Shown here: positions 14,768 through 23,555 of the stretch, piece after piece
Position numbering within the stretch: position 1 is the stretch's first letter
Layout of the letters: every line of letters begins with the position of its first letter
Program-made: the position numbers and the translations under genes
Assembly (NCBI GenBank): GCA_963798655.1
Contig: CAWCUH010000001.1
Location: forward strand, 124,001-188,000
Length of the DNA: 64,000 bases
Direction: 5' to 3'
Source of the DNA: CAVSMC01 sp963798655
Lineage (GTDB): Bacteria; Pseudomonadota; Gammaproteobacteria; Burkholderiales; Casimicrobiaceae
The notes under the pieces: generated by a model
The model's input: only the letters and a program-made list of their open reading frames with translations
What the model was told of the DNA's origin: nothing
Database searches by the model: none

Positions 14768-16231
14768 ATGCACTTTGCCAACGATCCGCGAGGCGCGCGC
14801 CTTCCGGTCAAGCTCGATGCCGCGACCAACGGGGAATTCGAGCCGATTCCGCTTGCGCCCGTGCATCGTCGCGCGCGGGCGCTCGCTCTGGAAGCGGCCG
14901 GCGTCAACGCGCGCCGGCTCGCGATGTCGCGACGCGCGTTCCTCGTGTCTTCGTGCGGTGCCGCCGCGACGCTGCTCGCGATGAACGCGGCGTACGGCGC
15001 GGTTCGGCGGCGCGGCGGCTATTACGAGCTCCCCGCCGACGCCGCGCTCGACGTGCCGGTTGCCCGCTCGGCGCTCGACAAGAACGACTTCGTGTTCGAC
15101 GTTCAGGGGCATTTCGTCAATCCCACCGGCGCATGGACGAAGCGGCTGCCTGCGGGTGCGCAACCGCTGAAGTCGCTCGCCGCGAGCGCGGGCTGTCGGG
15201 CGCTGGCGGCGCCCGGACTCGATTATCTGAATTGCCTCGACGTCGACCGGTTCATCAAGGACGTCTTCCTCGATTCGGACACCGACGTCGTCGTGCTGTC
15301 GTTCGTGCCGTCGACGCGAAACGGCCAGCCGCTGACGATCGAGGAAGCCGCGGCGACCGCTCGCATCGTCGAGAAGATGGAAGGCACGCACCGCATCCTG
15401 CTGCACGGCCGCGTCAATCCCAACCAGGACGGCGATCTGCAGGACATGGACATGCTCGCCGAACGCTATGCGATCGCCGCATGGAAGACCTATACGCAAT
15501 GGGGCCCGGCCGGCAGCGGCTTTTTCCTCGACGACGACGTCGGACTTCGCTTCATCGAGAAGGCGCGCTCGCTCGGCATTCGAAACATCGCCGTGCACAA
15601 GGGATTGCCGTTCGGCCCCGAGTCGTACGCGCACTCGACGTGCGTGGACATCGGACGCGTGGCGAAGCGCTTTCGCGACGTCAATTTCCTCGTCTACCAC
15701 TCGGGGTTCGTCCCCGGTCAGCCCGAGCGCGCGTACGACCCGACGCGCAGTGAAGGCATCGACGCGCTGGTGACGAGCCTCGAGGAGAACGGCATTCGAC
15801 CCGGGTCGAACGTCTACGCCGAGCTCGGCTCGACCTGGCGCTTCCTGATGCGCGATCCCGATTCAGCGGCGCACGCGATCGGCAAGCTGGTCGCGCACGT
15901 CGGCGAGGACAACGTGCTTTGGGGCACGGACTCGATCTGGTACGGCTCGCCGCAAGACCAGATCCAGGCGTTTCGCACGTTCCAGATCGCGGATGATCTC
16001 GTCGCGGCTCACGGCTATCCGAAGATGACGCCAGCGCTACGCGCGAAGATCTTCGGGCGCAACGCGCTTCGCGTCTACAAGCTCGAGCCCGACGTGCTGC
16101 GCAAGCACCTGCCGCGCGATCGCGTGACGCGGCAACGCGACGATTATCGCGAGCGGCCCGATCCTTCGTTCGCGACTTACGGCCCGAAGACGCGGCGCGA
16201 GTTTCTCGCGCTGAAGGCGCGCGGCGGCTGA
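14768..16231 (+). CDS. Tat-exported amidohydrolase (amidohydrolase_2 superfamily)
   Basis: 487 residues. A 52-residue N-terminal extension (MHFANDPRGARLPVKLD...) precedes a twin-arginine signal, SRRAFLVSSCGAAATLLAMN, at residues 54-73. I keep the upstream start because I know the same extension from other members of this subfamily; a shorter protein from the ATG at 14924 is the alternative. The mature TIM-barrel shows FDVQGHFVNP (a single His where many amidohydrolases have HxH), VYHSGF, and GEDNVLWGTDSIWYG with the terminal metal/base Asp. Substrates of this group (decarboxylases or hydrolases) are unknown. Export of a folded metalloenzyme to the periplasm is the likely reason for the Tat signal. 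Confidence 0.85.
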   Translation: MHFANDPRGARLPVKLDAATNGEFEPIPLAPVHRRARALALEAAGVNARRLAMSRRAFLVSSCGAAATLLAMNAAYGAVRRRGGYYELPADAALDVPVARSALDKNDFVFDVQGHFVNPTGAWTKRLPAGAQPLKSLAASAGCRALAAPGLDYLNCLDVDRFIKDVFLDSDTDVVVLSFVPSTRNGQPLTIEEAAATARIVEKMEGTHRILLHGRVNPNQDGDLQDMDMLAERYAIAAWKTYTQWGPAGSGFFLDDDVGLRFIEKARSLGIRNIAVHKGLPFGPESYAHSTCVDIGRVAKRFRDVNFLVYHSGFVPGQPERAYDPTRSEGIDALVTSLEENGIRPGSNVYAELGSTWRFLMRDPDSAAHAIGKLVAHVGEDNVLWGTDSIWYGSPQDQIQAFRTFQIADDLVAAHGYPKMTPALRAKIFGRNALRVYKLEPDVLRKHLPRDRVTRQRDDYRERPDPSFATYGPKTRREFLALKARGG

Positions 16232-16243
16232 CGCGCGCGACGA

Positions 16244-16810
16244 CTAGCGCGACTTCGCCGTCGCTTTCGCGGCGACGATGCGTGCGGACAGGCTCGCATC
16301 GAGCCGCGCTTCGTTCGGGAACTCCGGCGTTGCGCCGGGCAGACCAACGAAGTAGACGACCAGTGCGGGCGATTCGCGCGGCACGGGCTTCGCCGTCGCG
16401 AAAAAGCGGAACTCGGTGCGCGCATAGCGCTCGACGGCGCTGCGAGCGACACGCACGTCGGTGAGCCCTGCGGTCAGCGACGAAGCGAGCAGCCGCTCGC
16501 GCGACGCTTCGGCGTCGCGGCCGACGACGATGACCCGCGGATACGTCATGGGATCCACGGCGAGGCGGACGTCGACGACCGGTGGCGCATCGCCGGTGCC
16601 GCGCAGAATGCCCCACGCGAGCGCGACACCAGCGGTTGCGAACGTTGGTTCCGCGCCTCGCATCTCGCGCGCCTGCACGCCGGTTGCGATCGCCGGCTGC
16701 TCGCCGGGCGCAACCGGCGGAGCCGCCACGCACGCTGTCGCGAGCGTGACGGCCATCGCGACCGCGCCGCTCGAACGTGCGATGGCGGACGTGCGCGCGA
16801 CGCGGCGCAC
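16244..16810 (-). CDS. Hypothetical exported protein (possible lipoprotein)
   Basis: 188 residues from a GTG at 16810, only two bases after the stop of the upstream small gene, which suggests translational coupling. Residues about 10-35 form a signal-like hydrophobic segment (SSGAVAMAVTLATACVAAPP) in which LATAC could be a weak lipobox. The mature part (AWGILRGTGDAPPVVDVRLA, then IVVGRDAEASRERLLASSLT) has no family that I recognise. It was probably sent to the periplasm or outer membrane. Confidence 0.55.
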   Translation of the reverse strand: MRRVARTSAIARSSGAVAMAVTLATACVAAPPVAPGEQPAIATGVQAREMRGAEPTFATAGVALAWGILRGTGDAPPVVDVRLAVDPMTYPRVIVVGRDAEASRERLLASSLTAGLTDVRVARSAVERYARTEFRFFATAKPVPRESPALVVYFVGLPGATPEFPNEARLDASLSARIVAAKATAKSR

Positions 16811-16812
16811 GG

Positions 16813-17001
16813 TCAGGACCGGTTGTCTGCGGGCACGCGCGGCGTCTTCGATCCCGGATCCTTCGCTTCGTCGAAGTCGATGCCGGGCGGCAGCAGGTTG
16901 TCGACGATGTGCTCGTCGGCGGCCCTGTCGTCGCGCTCGCGTTGATCGTCGGACGTTCGCTCCGATGGCGTGCGCTGCTGATCGGACTTGCCTCGTTCCA
17001 T
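16813..17001 (-). CDS. Small charged hypothetical protein (62 aa)
   Basis: 62 residues; the ATG at 17001 is preceded by AAGGTGAG. It is highly charged (MERGKSDQQRTPSERTSDDQ, then a RERDD run) with a conserved-looking hydrophobic patch HIVDNLLPPGIDFDEA. There is no signal or membrane segment; the protein is probably intrinsically disordered. It directly precedes, by two bases, the exported hypothetical protein. No function is known. Confidence 0.55.
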   Translation of the reverse strand: MERGKSDQQRTPSERTSDDQRERDDRAADEHIVDNLLPPGIDFDEAKDPGSKTPRVPADNRS

Positions 17002-17171
17002 GATGTCTCACCTTGACCGGTGCGTGGGTCGCGCTTGCTAGCTTACGCGCGTGGGCGGCGACAATCGATCGTCGCGGTGCGCCGCGCCCCTGTCTGTCCG
17101 GCGCACGCCACCTTCGTTGTCAGCCAAGGACTGCTCGAAGCGGCGCCGGCGACCAGGCGCCGCGCGCGGTG

Positions 17172-19514
17172 CTAATGCCGCGACGAGTGCACCGGCACCG
17201 GCCAATCGGCGAGCGCCACGCGACCGCCTGCGTGATTCGCATAGCGGCTTCGCAGCATCTCGGTCATGACGACGGCCGGTAGCGGGCGGCTCAGCAGATA
17301 GCCCTGCATGATGTTGCAGCCGAGAGCGCTCAGGAAGTCGATCTGCGCCTGCGTCTCGACGCCCTCGGCGACGACGGCGAGATGCAGGCTCTCGGCCATC
17401 ACGATGATCGCGTGCGCGATCGCGGCGCCTTGCTCGCTTTGCACGGCGTCGGTCGTGAATGCATGATCGAGCTTCAGCTTGTCGAGCGGCAGCCGGCGCA
17501 GGCACGACAGCGACGAGTAGCCTGTGCCGAAGTCGTCGATCGCGATCTTCACGCCCATGCCGCGCAACGTATTGAGTGTCGCGAGCGCGCCGTCGAAGTC
17601 GCGCACGAGCGCCGATTCGGTGACCTCGAGCTCGACGTAGCGCGGCGACACGCCGATCACCCTCGTGATCTCGCGTACGCGGTCGGCGAGGCCCAGGTCG
17701 CCGAACTGCAGGCTCGACAGGTTCACGCCGATCGTCACCGGAGGCAGGCCGTCGGCAATCCACGCGTTGTGCTGGATCAACGCCGTGACGAACACCCATT
17801 CCCAGATCGCCATGATCAAGCCGGCCTCCTCGGCGACCGGGATGAAGTGCTTCGGCAACAGCATGCCGAGCGTCGGATGGTTCCAGCGGATCAACGCCTC
17901 GATGCCGTCGAGCTCGCCGGTCGCAACGTCGATCTGCGGCTGGTAGTGCAGCTCGAATTGCTCGTCCTCGATCGCGCGGCGGAGATCGTGCTCGAGCGAC
18001 AGCCGCTCGGCGGTCGCCTGGCGCATCGAGTCGCGGTAGAACGTGTGGCGATTTCGTCCCTCGCCCTTCGCGTGGTACATCGCAACGTCGGCGTTCTTGA
18101 GGAGCGTGTCGAGATCGGAGCCGTCGCGCGGGAAGAGCACGATGCCGATCGATGCCGAAACGAAAAGCTCCTGCCCGGCGAGACGGATCGGCTGCGCGAG
18201 CGTCTCGAGCACGCGATGCGCGGCGCGCGCAGCGTGCTCCTCGGTCGCAACGCCGTTCAGCAGCACGATGAACTCGTCGCCGCCTTGCCGGCACACGTCG
18301 CGGTCGGGCGACTTGCCGGTGATCGCGGTTGCCGACGGATCGAGCCGCAGCACGCGCGTGAGGCGCTGCGCGACGACGCGCAGCAGGTCGTCGCCGACGG
18401 CGTGACCCATCGTGTCGTTGATGCGCTTGAACTGATCGAGATCGAGGAACATGATCGCGAACGCCTGCTTGTGGCGTCGCGCGAACTCGAGCGTCTCGGC
18501 GAGCTTCTCGTGGAAGCGCAGCCGGTTCGGCAGCTCGGTCAGCACGTCGTAGTACGCGAGCTGGTGGATCTGCTGGATCGCTCGCGTGCGCTCGGTCGCG
18601 TCCTGCACGGTGCCCACGACAGCGGTCGTGCGCCCCTTCGTACCGCGCAGCGCCTCGCCGAGCACATGCACGTTGAGGATCTGGCCTCCGTTCGCATGAA
18701 CGCGCACATCGAGACCTTCGGGGCTCGCGCCGTGCGCGATGCGCACGATCCAGCGACGCAGCGCCTTGCGATCGTCGTGATGGACGAGATTCACCAGGGC
18801 GCTCGGCGTCGGCGTGAACGCGCCCGGCTCGAGGCCGAGGATTCGGTACACCTCGTTCGAGCAGATCACCCGGTGCGACGCGAGATGCCATTCCCAGCTG
18901 CCGACGCGCGCGATCCGTTGGGCGTGCGTCAGGTGCTTCGCGATGCGACGCTGCGCGCGGCTTTCGCGATGCACGGCGCGGCTCGCCGCTTTGAGGTCGT
19001 CGACGCGCTTCAGCACGCGCGCGTGCAGCCGCTCGAGCTCCGCGTCGAGGTTCGCGAGCGGCTGTGCGATCAGCGTGAGCGGACGATCGTCGGCGCCCGC
19101 CCAGAAGCGCACGAGGCCGTTGCGGACGTTGTCGAGCGCGCGCGCGAGCGGGTACGCGAGCGTCGCGACGGCGATGCCCGACAGCAGCGCGGCGGCGAGC
19201 GCGAACACCGGCTCGCTCATCCAGCCCCAGTGATACGGCGCGAGCAGCGCGAGATGCACGAGCGCGACGACGATCGCGGCCTGCGCGGCGATGCCGCCGA
19301 CGAAACGGACGATGCGCTTTGCATCGGACGGTTCGTGGGTGGGAGGAGAGGAGGCCACGGTGTTCGTGTTGTCGTGTGCAACCGTCGCGGCTGCCAACCG
19401 CGACGATGAGGGCGCACGCAGCGACGCTGCACGCGCGCGCGGTGCATCCGGTTCGAAGCAAGCGTTATGCCATGCATCTGGCCGGCACGCCGCCGCTGCG
19501 CTCACCACCGGCAT
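17172..19514 (-). CDS. Membrane PAS-GGDEF-EAL cyclic-di-GMP protein
   Basis: 780 residues from the ATG at 19514, which overlaps the end of the upstream gene by 13 bases. A GTG at 19358 that skips a low-complexity 52-residue lead is plausible; neither start has a clear binding site. Two membrane helices (about residues 68-92 and 100-125) precede a HAMP-like linker and a PAS domain (VGSWEWHLASHRVICSNEVY, then RILGLE). The GGDEF domain has an intact G411-G-D-E-F415 but carries an extra loop before it. The EAL domain is complete (E539-A-L541, EVTESALV, DDFGTGYSSLS, LKLDHAF, AEGVET). It could both make and degrade c-di-GMP at the membrane in response to a PAS ligand. It follows the TonB-like gene. 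Confidence 0.92.
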   Translation of the reverse strand: MPVVSAAAACRPDAWHNACFEPDAPRARAASLRAPSSSRLAAATVAHDNTNTVASSPPTHEPSDAKRIVRFVGGIAAQAAIVVALVHLALLAPYHWGWMSEPVFALAAALLSGIAVATLAYPLARALDNVRNGLVRFWAGADDRPLTLIAQPLANLDAELERLHARVLKRVDDLKAASRAVHRESRAQRRIAKHLTHAQRIARVGSWEWHLASHRVICSNEVYRILGLEPGAFTPTPSALVNLVHHDDRKALRRWIVRIAHGASPEGLDVRVHANGGQILNVHVLGEALRGTKGRTTAVVGTVQDATERTRAIQQIHQLAYYDVLTELPNRLRFHEKLAETLEFARRHKQAFAIMFLDLDQFKRINDTMGHAVGDDLLRVVAQRLTRVLRLDPSATAITGKSPDRDVCRQGGDEFIVLLNGVATEEHAARAAHRVLETLAQPIRLAGQELFVSASIGIVLFPRDGSDLDTLLKNADVAMYHAKGEGRNRHTFYRDSMRQATAERLSLEHDLRRAIEDEQFELHYQPQIDVATGELDGIEALIRWNHPTLGMLLPKHFIPVAEEAGLIMAIWEWVFVTALIQHNAWIADGLPPVTIGVNLSSLQFGDLGLADRVREITRVIGVSPRYVELEVTESALVRDFDGALATLNTLRGMGVKIAIDDFGTGYSSLSCLRRLPLDKLKLDHAFTTDAVQSEQGAAIAHAIIVMAESLHLAVVAEGVETQAQIDFLSALGCNIMQGYLLSRPLPAVVMTEMLRSRYANHAGGRVALADWPVPVHSSRH

Positions 19515-20881
19515 CCGCGGTCCATCACGGTGTCGGCGATCAGCGGGATCAGTCCGAGCAACCCGAGGGCCGCATACGCTTCACGGCAGTCGGGTTGCGC
19601 CGCTTTTTGAATCGCCCGGCCGAGCGGCGTCGCGCGCTCGCCGGGCGGCGACTCGAAATCCACCGGATGGCCGGTGACGCGGCCGCGATTGAAATCGCGG
19701 GCGACCTCGCGTGCGCGGTCGAAATCGAAGCGAGGAGGCCCGTTGGCGGTGGCGGGCTTCGGCTCGATCAGCGGGACCGCGGGCGCGAACAGCCGCGGCC
19801 CGGCCGTAGCGTCCGGGACGCCGCGGGGGGCCGGCGCGAGGTCCGGTGCGCGCGCCGTCGGCGGCTGCAGCGCCAGTGAAGGTGCCGGCGCGAGCGGGCG
19901 CACCGACGGCGCGTCCATCCTCGGCAGTGCCTGGGACGGTAGCGGCGCGGCCGGCGTCAACTCGGGTGCCGGCGGAACATCGCGCTCGATCGCCCGCGCC
20001 GGCGGCACGTCGATGCGTGGCAGCGGTTGTGCCGGCAGCGGCGCGGCAGCGGGCAGTTCGGGCGCCCGCGGCAACTCGTGGTCGATCGCATGGGTGGGCG
20101 GCGGCTCGATGCGCGGCAGCGGCTGAGCGGGCAGGGGCGCCGCGGCCGGAAGCTCCGGGGCCGGCGCCAATTCGCGCTCGATCGCGTGCGTTGGCGGTGC
20201 ATCGATACGCGGCAACCGCTCCACGGGCAGCGGTGGCGGCACCGGCAGTTCGGGCGTTGCGGGGATCGCCGGCGTGACGGCGCGTAGCGGCGGTACGACG
20301 AGCTTCGGCAGTGGCTGCTGCGGCAGCGGCGGCGCCGGCGCGACCGCCGGCGCCGGCGGCATTTCCCGTTCGATCGGGCGCGGAGGCTCGATCCGGAATG
20401 GCGCGAGTGGTTGCGGGAGCGCGATCGGCGCGCTCTCCGCCGGACGAGCGAGCGGCTTGTCGGCCTCCGCCGGTGCACTGCGATCGATGGTTGGAAGCGC
20501 ATCGTTCACCGGTGGCACCGGCGCGACGACTGCATCGGGCGGCTGGAAATCCGATGTCGGCGAAGGGCTCTCTGTCGCTTCGCGCCGCGGCACGTCGATG
20601 CGCGGCGGCTGCGGTGGCTCGGACGACGATCCACCCAGCCACCGGCGCCACGGCGATGGTGCAGCGGTTTGCGGGCGGGTTTCGCGCGCGGGCGGCAGCA
20701 ATACCACCTCGAGCGTTGACGACAACGACCGATCGCCGCGTCCGCCGGGCACGCCGAGCGGCTGGCGGAACAGCACGATGACGAGCAGATGCACGAGCAA
20801 CGACAGCACGACGAACTGCGTGAGCGAGGCTCGCTCGCGCACCCGGCGTGTGCGCGACGGCGGAACGAACATCGAAGGCAC
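19502..20881 (-). CDS. Proline-rich TonB/TolA-like membrane-anchored protein with 32-residue repeats
   Basis: 459 residues. A basic N-terminus is followed by one helix, TQFVVLSLLVHLLVIVLF (residues 21-38), and an LEVVLLPPA segment, the arrangement of TonB- or TolA-type energy transducers. Residues about 65-380 are Pro/Ala-rich. Within them, residues 185-344 consist of five consecutive units of exactly 32 residues, each opening PLPxxxLPxx and the first four closing with a P(E)LP-type segment. The last 60 residues contain a small conserved-looking domain with a Cys pair (DCREAYAALGLLGLIPLIAD and a final GCRW) instead of a TonB beta fold. It would span the periplasm; its partner is unknown. There are no ExbB/ExbD genes nearby. 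Confidence 0.7.
   Translation of the reverse strand: MPSMFVPPSRTRRVRERASLTQFVVLSLLVHLLVIVLFRQPLGVPGGRGDRSLSSTLEVVLLPPARETRPQTAAPSPWRRWLGGSSSEPPQPPRIDVPRREATESPSPTSDFQPPDAVVAPVPPVNDALPTIDRSAPAEADKPLARPAESAPIALPQPLAPFRIEPPRPIEREMPPAPAVAPAPPLPQQPLPKLVVPPLRAVTPAIPATPELPVPPPLPVERLPRIDAPPTHAIERELAPAPELPAAAPLPAQPLPRIEPPPTHAIDHELPRAPELPAAAPLPAQPLPRIDVPPARAIERDVPPAPELTPAAPLPSQALPRMDAPSVRPLAPAPSLALQPPTARAPDLAPAPRGVPDATAGPRLFAPAVPLIEPKPATANGPPRFDFDRAREVARDFNRGRVTGHPVDFESPPGERATPLGRAIQKAAQPDCREAYAALGLLGLIPLIADTVMDRGCRW
19850..20329 (-). repeat. Five tandem 96-bp coding repeats
   Basis: Within the proline-rich gene, units start at residues 185, 217, 249, 281 and 313, each exactly 32 codons. Units 2-4 share a PLP..PLPRI.PP..AI...L..APELP pattern. 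Units 1 and 5 are more diverged, and a further degenerate unit may precede residue 185. Such repeats expand and contract by slippage or recombination, so the length is likely to vary between strains. Confidence 0.8.
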
Positions 20882-20959
20882 GACGAGAAGCGCTTGGGGA
20901 GGACGTTGCGGCGGACGAATCAGGTGAAGCGTACCACTGCGCCTCGCGAGCGAGCCGAG

Positions 20960-21658
20960 CTAATCGCCCGTCGGCGACAACCGGAATTCCTTGACCGCCG
21001 GCAGCGCGGCGAGCGCTTCGCTCAGCCGTTTCGCGTTGTCCGCGGCATTCGTGCGCAGCACCATCCGGTACTCGAAGTATCCGGCGTCGCGATCGAGCGC
21101 GTAGTTCAGGTTTGCGACATCGAAGCTGTGCTCGGCGAGGAGCCTTCGCATCGCGTCCTCGCCCATCGGTGCGCTGATCGCGAATCGCACATCGAAATGC
21201 GCGTAGAACTGCGACGGCATCCTGTTCTCGATCCATCGGAACAGCGACAGCGTGCCGAGCGTGAACAGCGTCGCGACCAGCGCCGGATACCAGAAGCCGA
21301 TTCCGAGCAGGATGCCGATCGCCGCCGTGATCCAGATCGACGCTGCGGTCGTGAGCCCGCGCACCGACAGGCCCTGCGTCATGATCGTGCCGGCGCCGAG
21401 GAAACCGATGCCCGTCATGATGCCCTGCGCCATGCGCGTTGGATCGAGCGCGATGCGTCCCTGCGCGACCGCGGGAAACCAGTGCGCCTCGTAGACGGTG
21501 AGCAGCATCAGCAGGCTCGTCGACAGGCAGACGAGCGCATGCGTACGAAAGCCCGCGGGGCGGCCGTGAAAGCTGCGCTCGAGACCGATGATGCCGCCGA
21601 TCGTGAGCGCCGCCGCGAGCCGCACGGTGATCGCGACGATCGCGCCATCGGCTTCCAT
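20960..21658 (-). CDS. MgtC/SapB family membrane protein
   Basis: 232 residues. The first 150 residues hold four to five membrane helices with the family signature GGIIGLERSFHGRPAGFRTH then ALVCLSTSLLML, and GIMTGIGFLGAGTIM. The C-terminal about 80 residues form a cytoplasmic ACT-like domain (VRFAISAPMGEDAMRRLLAE, EYRMVLRTNAADNAKRLSEA). The length matches full-size MgtC-like proteins. MgtC proteins modulate ATP synthase or magnesium-related stress; the role here is inferred only by family. It lies upstream of the TonB-like gene in the same direction with a 78-bp gap. Confidence 0.92.
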   Translation of the reverse strand: MEADGAIVAITVRLAAALTIGGIIGLERSFHGRPAGFRTHALVCLSTSLLMLLTVYEAHWFPAVAQGRIALDPTRMAQGIMTGIGFLGAGTIMTQGLSVRGLTTAASIWITAAIGILLGIGFWYPALVATLFTLGTLSLFRWIENRMPSQFYAHFDVRFAISAPMGEDAMRRLLAEHSFDVANLNYALDRDAGYFEYRMVLRTNAADNAKRLSEALAALPAVKEFRLSPTGD

Positions 21659-21856
21659 TTGCGCTGCTCCGTCGAGTCGATGGGTCGACCGCGCGCCGCG
21701 CCTGTAGGACGGTGCGCCGCGCGACTGTAGGGACGCGCATTTTACCTCGCGAAGGGCGGCGGCAGGCGGGAACCGCCGGCCACCGAGCTGTCGAAAAGAG
21801 GCGGGCGCGCGGCGCTTGCGCGCTCGCGTGCGTCTTCACGACAAGGAGGACGGGCA

Positions 21857-22447
21857 ATGAACACCCGACAGGCATTCCGCATGAACGCGGCCGCCGTAAC
21901 GGTTGCCTTCGCACTGTGTGGCGGTGCGCTCGCGCAATCGTCGAGCGATGCGAGAACGTCGACGTTCGCGTCCGACGTGACGACGCAAGGGCAGCGCGGC
22001 AGCGCGGGGACAGCGTCGCACGACGCAAGCACGATCAACGGCACGTCGACGGCGGCGTTGCCGACGGTGCCGGCGACAATCGCTGCGACCGCCCGGGCGT
22101 CGCAAGCGGGCGAATCGGCATCGACGATGCAGATGCCGAACGACGCCAACACGGCGATCGGCTCGACGTCGGTCGTGCGCTCCGACAGCGCCAATGAAGC
22201 GTTCGAGAAGCTCGCGCACGGCAACGCGTTCCTGTCGCCGGCCGACGTCAACGGTATGCCGGGTTTCGGCGGCGCATTCGCGCAGGCCGACCGCGACCGT
22301 GATGGACGGCTCGACCGCACCGAGTTCACGCATGCGTGGTCGTCGTACGACGAGGCAGCGAGCACCGCGTCGTCGACGCCGACCGACGCGGCGGCAGTGA
22401 ATCCGTCGAGCGCAACCATGACACCGGGCGCGGCGCCGACCCGGTAG
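21857..22447 (+). CDS. Exported EF-hand calcium-binding protein
   Basis: 196 residues with AAGGAGGAC upstream of the ATG. Residues 1-27 form a signal peptide ending near GGALAQ. A long Ser/Thr/Ala-rich low-complexity stretch (28-105) is followed by an FEKLAHGN...FLSPADVNGMPG segment and one canonical EF-hand loop, DRDRDGRLDRTEF, near residues 145-157. A Ser/Thr/Pro-rich tail follows. It would be periplasmic or secreted and bind calcium. The partner or role is unknown. Confidence 0.82.
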   Translation: MNTRQAFRMNAAAVTVAFALCGGALAQSSSDARTSTFASDVTTQGQRGSAGTASHDASTINGTSTAALPTVPATIAATARASQAGESASTMQMPNDANTAIGSTSVVRSDSANEAFEKLAHGNAFLSPADVNGMPGFGGAFAQADRDRDGRLDRTEFTHAWSSYDEAASTASSTPTDAAAVNPSSATMTPGAAPTR

Positions 22448-22522
22448 CACGCGGCTGGAGCGCTCGGCGCGCAGTCGATCGCGCGCGCCGGCGGATCGCT
22501 GCGCGCGAAACCGGCTTGCCTC

Positions 22523-22559
22523 TATACTGGCAACGCCGCGACACCGTGCGCGCGGCGTT
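22523..22559 (+). promoter_or_regulatory. -10 box and leader hairpin / terminator upstream of argB
   Basis: TATACT at 22523-22528 looks like a sigma-70 -10 element; no good -35 is visible. Immediately after it, AACGCCGCG (22532-22540) and CGCGGCGTT (22551-22559) form a perfect 9-bp stem with a 10-base loop, followed by TTCTTC, which reads as an intrinsic terminator. It ends 11 bases before the argB ATG, so it may terminate transcripts from the EF-hand gene or attenuate argB. Confidence 0.45.
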
Positions 22560-22569
22560 TTCTTCGCCG

Positions 22570-23496
22570 ATGCCGACATTGCCGCCCCGGGACAAGGCGC
22601 GAATCCTCGCCGAGGCGTTGCCGTACATCCGTGCGTATCACGGCAAGCCGCTCGTGATCCGCTTCGGCGGCAATGCGATGGCCGATCGAGCGCTCAAGGA
22701 AAGCTTTGCGCGCGACGTGGCGCTGCTGCGTCTCGTCGGCATGAAGCCGATCGTCGTGCACGGCGGCGGCTGGGGCATCGACGCGCTGGTGCGCCAGATG
22801 GGCCTCACCGTGCGCAGGCACCGCGGCATACGGTTGACCGACGCCGCGACGATGAACGTGATCGAGATGGTGCTCGACGAGCTCAACCAGGAGCTGACCG
22901 GTCTCATCAACCGCTACGGCGGACGCGCCGTCGGCATCAACGGACAGGACGGCCGCTTCATCCACGCGCGGCCGATGCTGCTCGCGCCGACCGCGGACGA
23001 TGCGACGCCGCCCGACGTCGGGCTCGTCGGCGATGTCGATTCGATCGACGCCGACCTCGTCCACCTTTTGCTGTCGCGCGATTTCGTGCCGGTCGTGATG
23101 CCGATCGGCGTCGCCGCCGACGGCACCGCGTATCACATCAACTCGGACGCGCTCGCGGGCCGCATCGCGCGCACGCTCGCCGCCGAAAAGCTCGTGCTGA
23201 TGACCAATGCACCGGGTGTGACGAAGCGCGACGGACGCATCGCGTACATCATGACGGCGAGCGAAGCGGACGCGCTGATCGCCGACGGCACCGTGCATGG
23301 CAGCATGGAACGGCGGGTCACGGCGGCGCTCGCCGCGCTGCGCGACGGAGTACGCAGCGTGCACATCATCGACGGCGGCGTCGCGAGCGCGCTGCTGCTC
23401 GAAGTGCTGACCGCCGAGGGCGTCGGCACGGCGCTGCGGCCCGACGAGGGGCCGCACTTCCTCGAGGACAGCCGCAGCTACTTCGCCGCGGGCTGA
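22570..23496 (+). CDS. argB: Acetylglutamate kinase
   Basis: 308 residues from the ATG at 22570. The amino-acid-kinase fold is clear: KPLVIRFGGNAMAD (usually KYGGNAM) near residue 27, VHGGGWGIDALVRQMGL, NDxxGxA-type segments, AYHINSDALAGRIARTLAAE and LVLMTNAPGV. It phosphorylates N-acetyl-L-glutamate, the second step of arginine synthesis, in the cytoplasm. The length is normal. GGGWGID differs from the common GGGPQI(D/N) loop, so this may be a divergent paralog. A basic RHRGIR segment near residue 85 corresponds to the usual FxxGlRvT motif. No other arg gene is adjacent. Confidence 0.9.
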   Translation: MPTLPPRDKARILAEALPYIRAYHGKPLVIRFGGNAMADRALKESFARDVALLRLVGMKPIVVHGGGWGIDALVRQMGLTVRRHRGIRLTDAATMNVIEMVLDELNQELTGLINRYGGRAVGINGQDGRFIHARPMLLAPTADDATPPDVGLVGDVDSIDADLVHLLLSRDFVPVVMPIGVAADGTAYHINSDALAGRIARTLAAEKLVLMTNAPGVTKRDGRIAYIMTASEADALIADGTVHGSMERRVTAALAALRDGVRSVHIIDGGVASALLLEVLTAEGVGTALRPDEGPHFLEDSRSYFAAG

Positions 23497-23555
23497 CGGG
23501 CGCGCGTGGACGACGGAGCCGCCGGCAGCCGCGGCCGACCGCTCACGGCAACGCG

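Noticed and set aside
14924..16231. Shorter start for the amidohydrolase directly at the twin-arginine signal
   Set aside because: The longer N-terminal extension looks conserved in related proteins as I remember them; kept as an alternative only.
17382..19409. 675-codon open frame opposite the PAS-GGDEF-EAL gene
   Set aside because: No motifs; antisense shadow of a gene with intact GGDEF and EAL sites.
19850..20329. Regularly spaced repeats considered as a CRISPR-like array
   Set aside because: The 96-bp period is in frame within a coding sequence, units are adjacent without spacers, and no cas genes are present.
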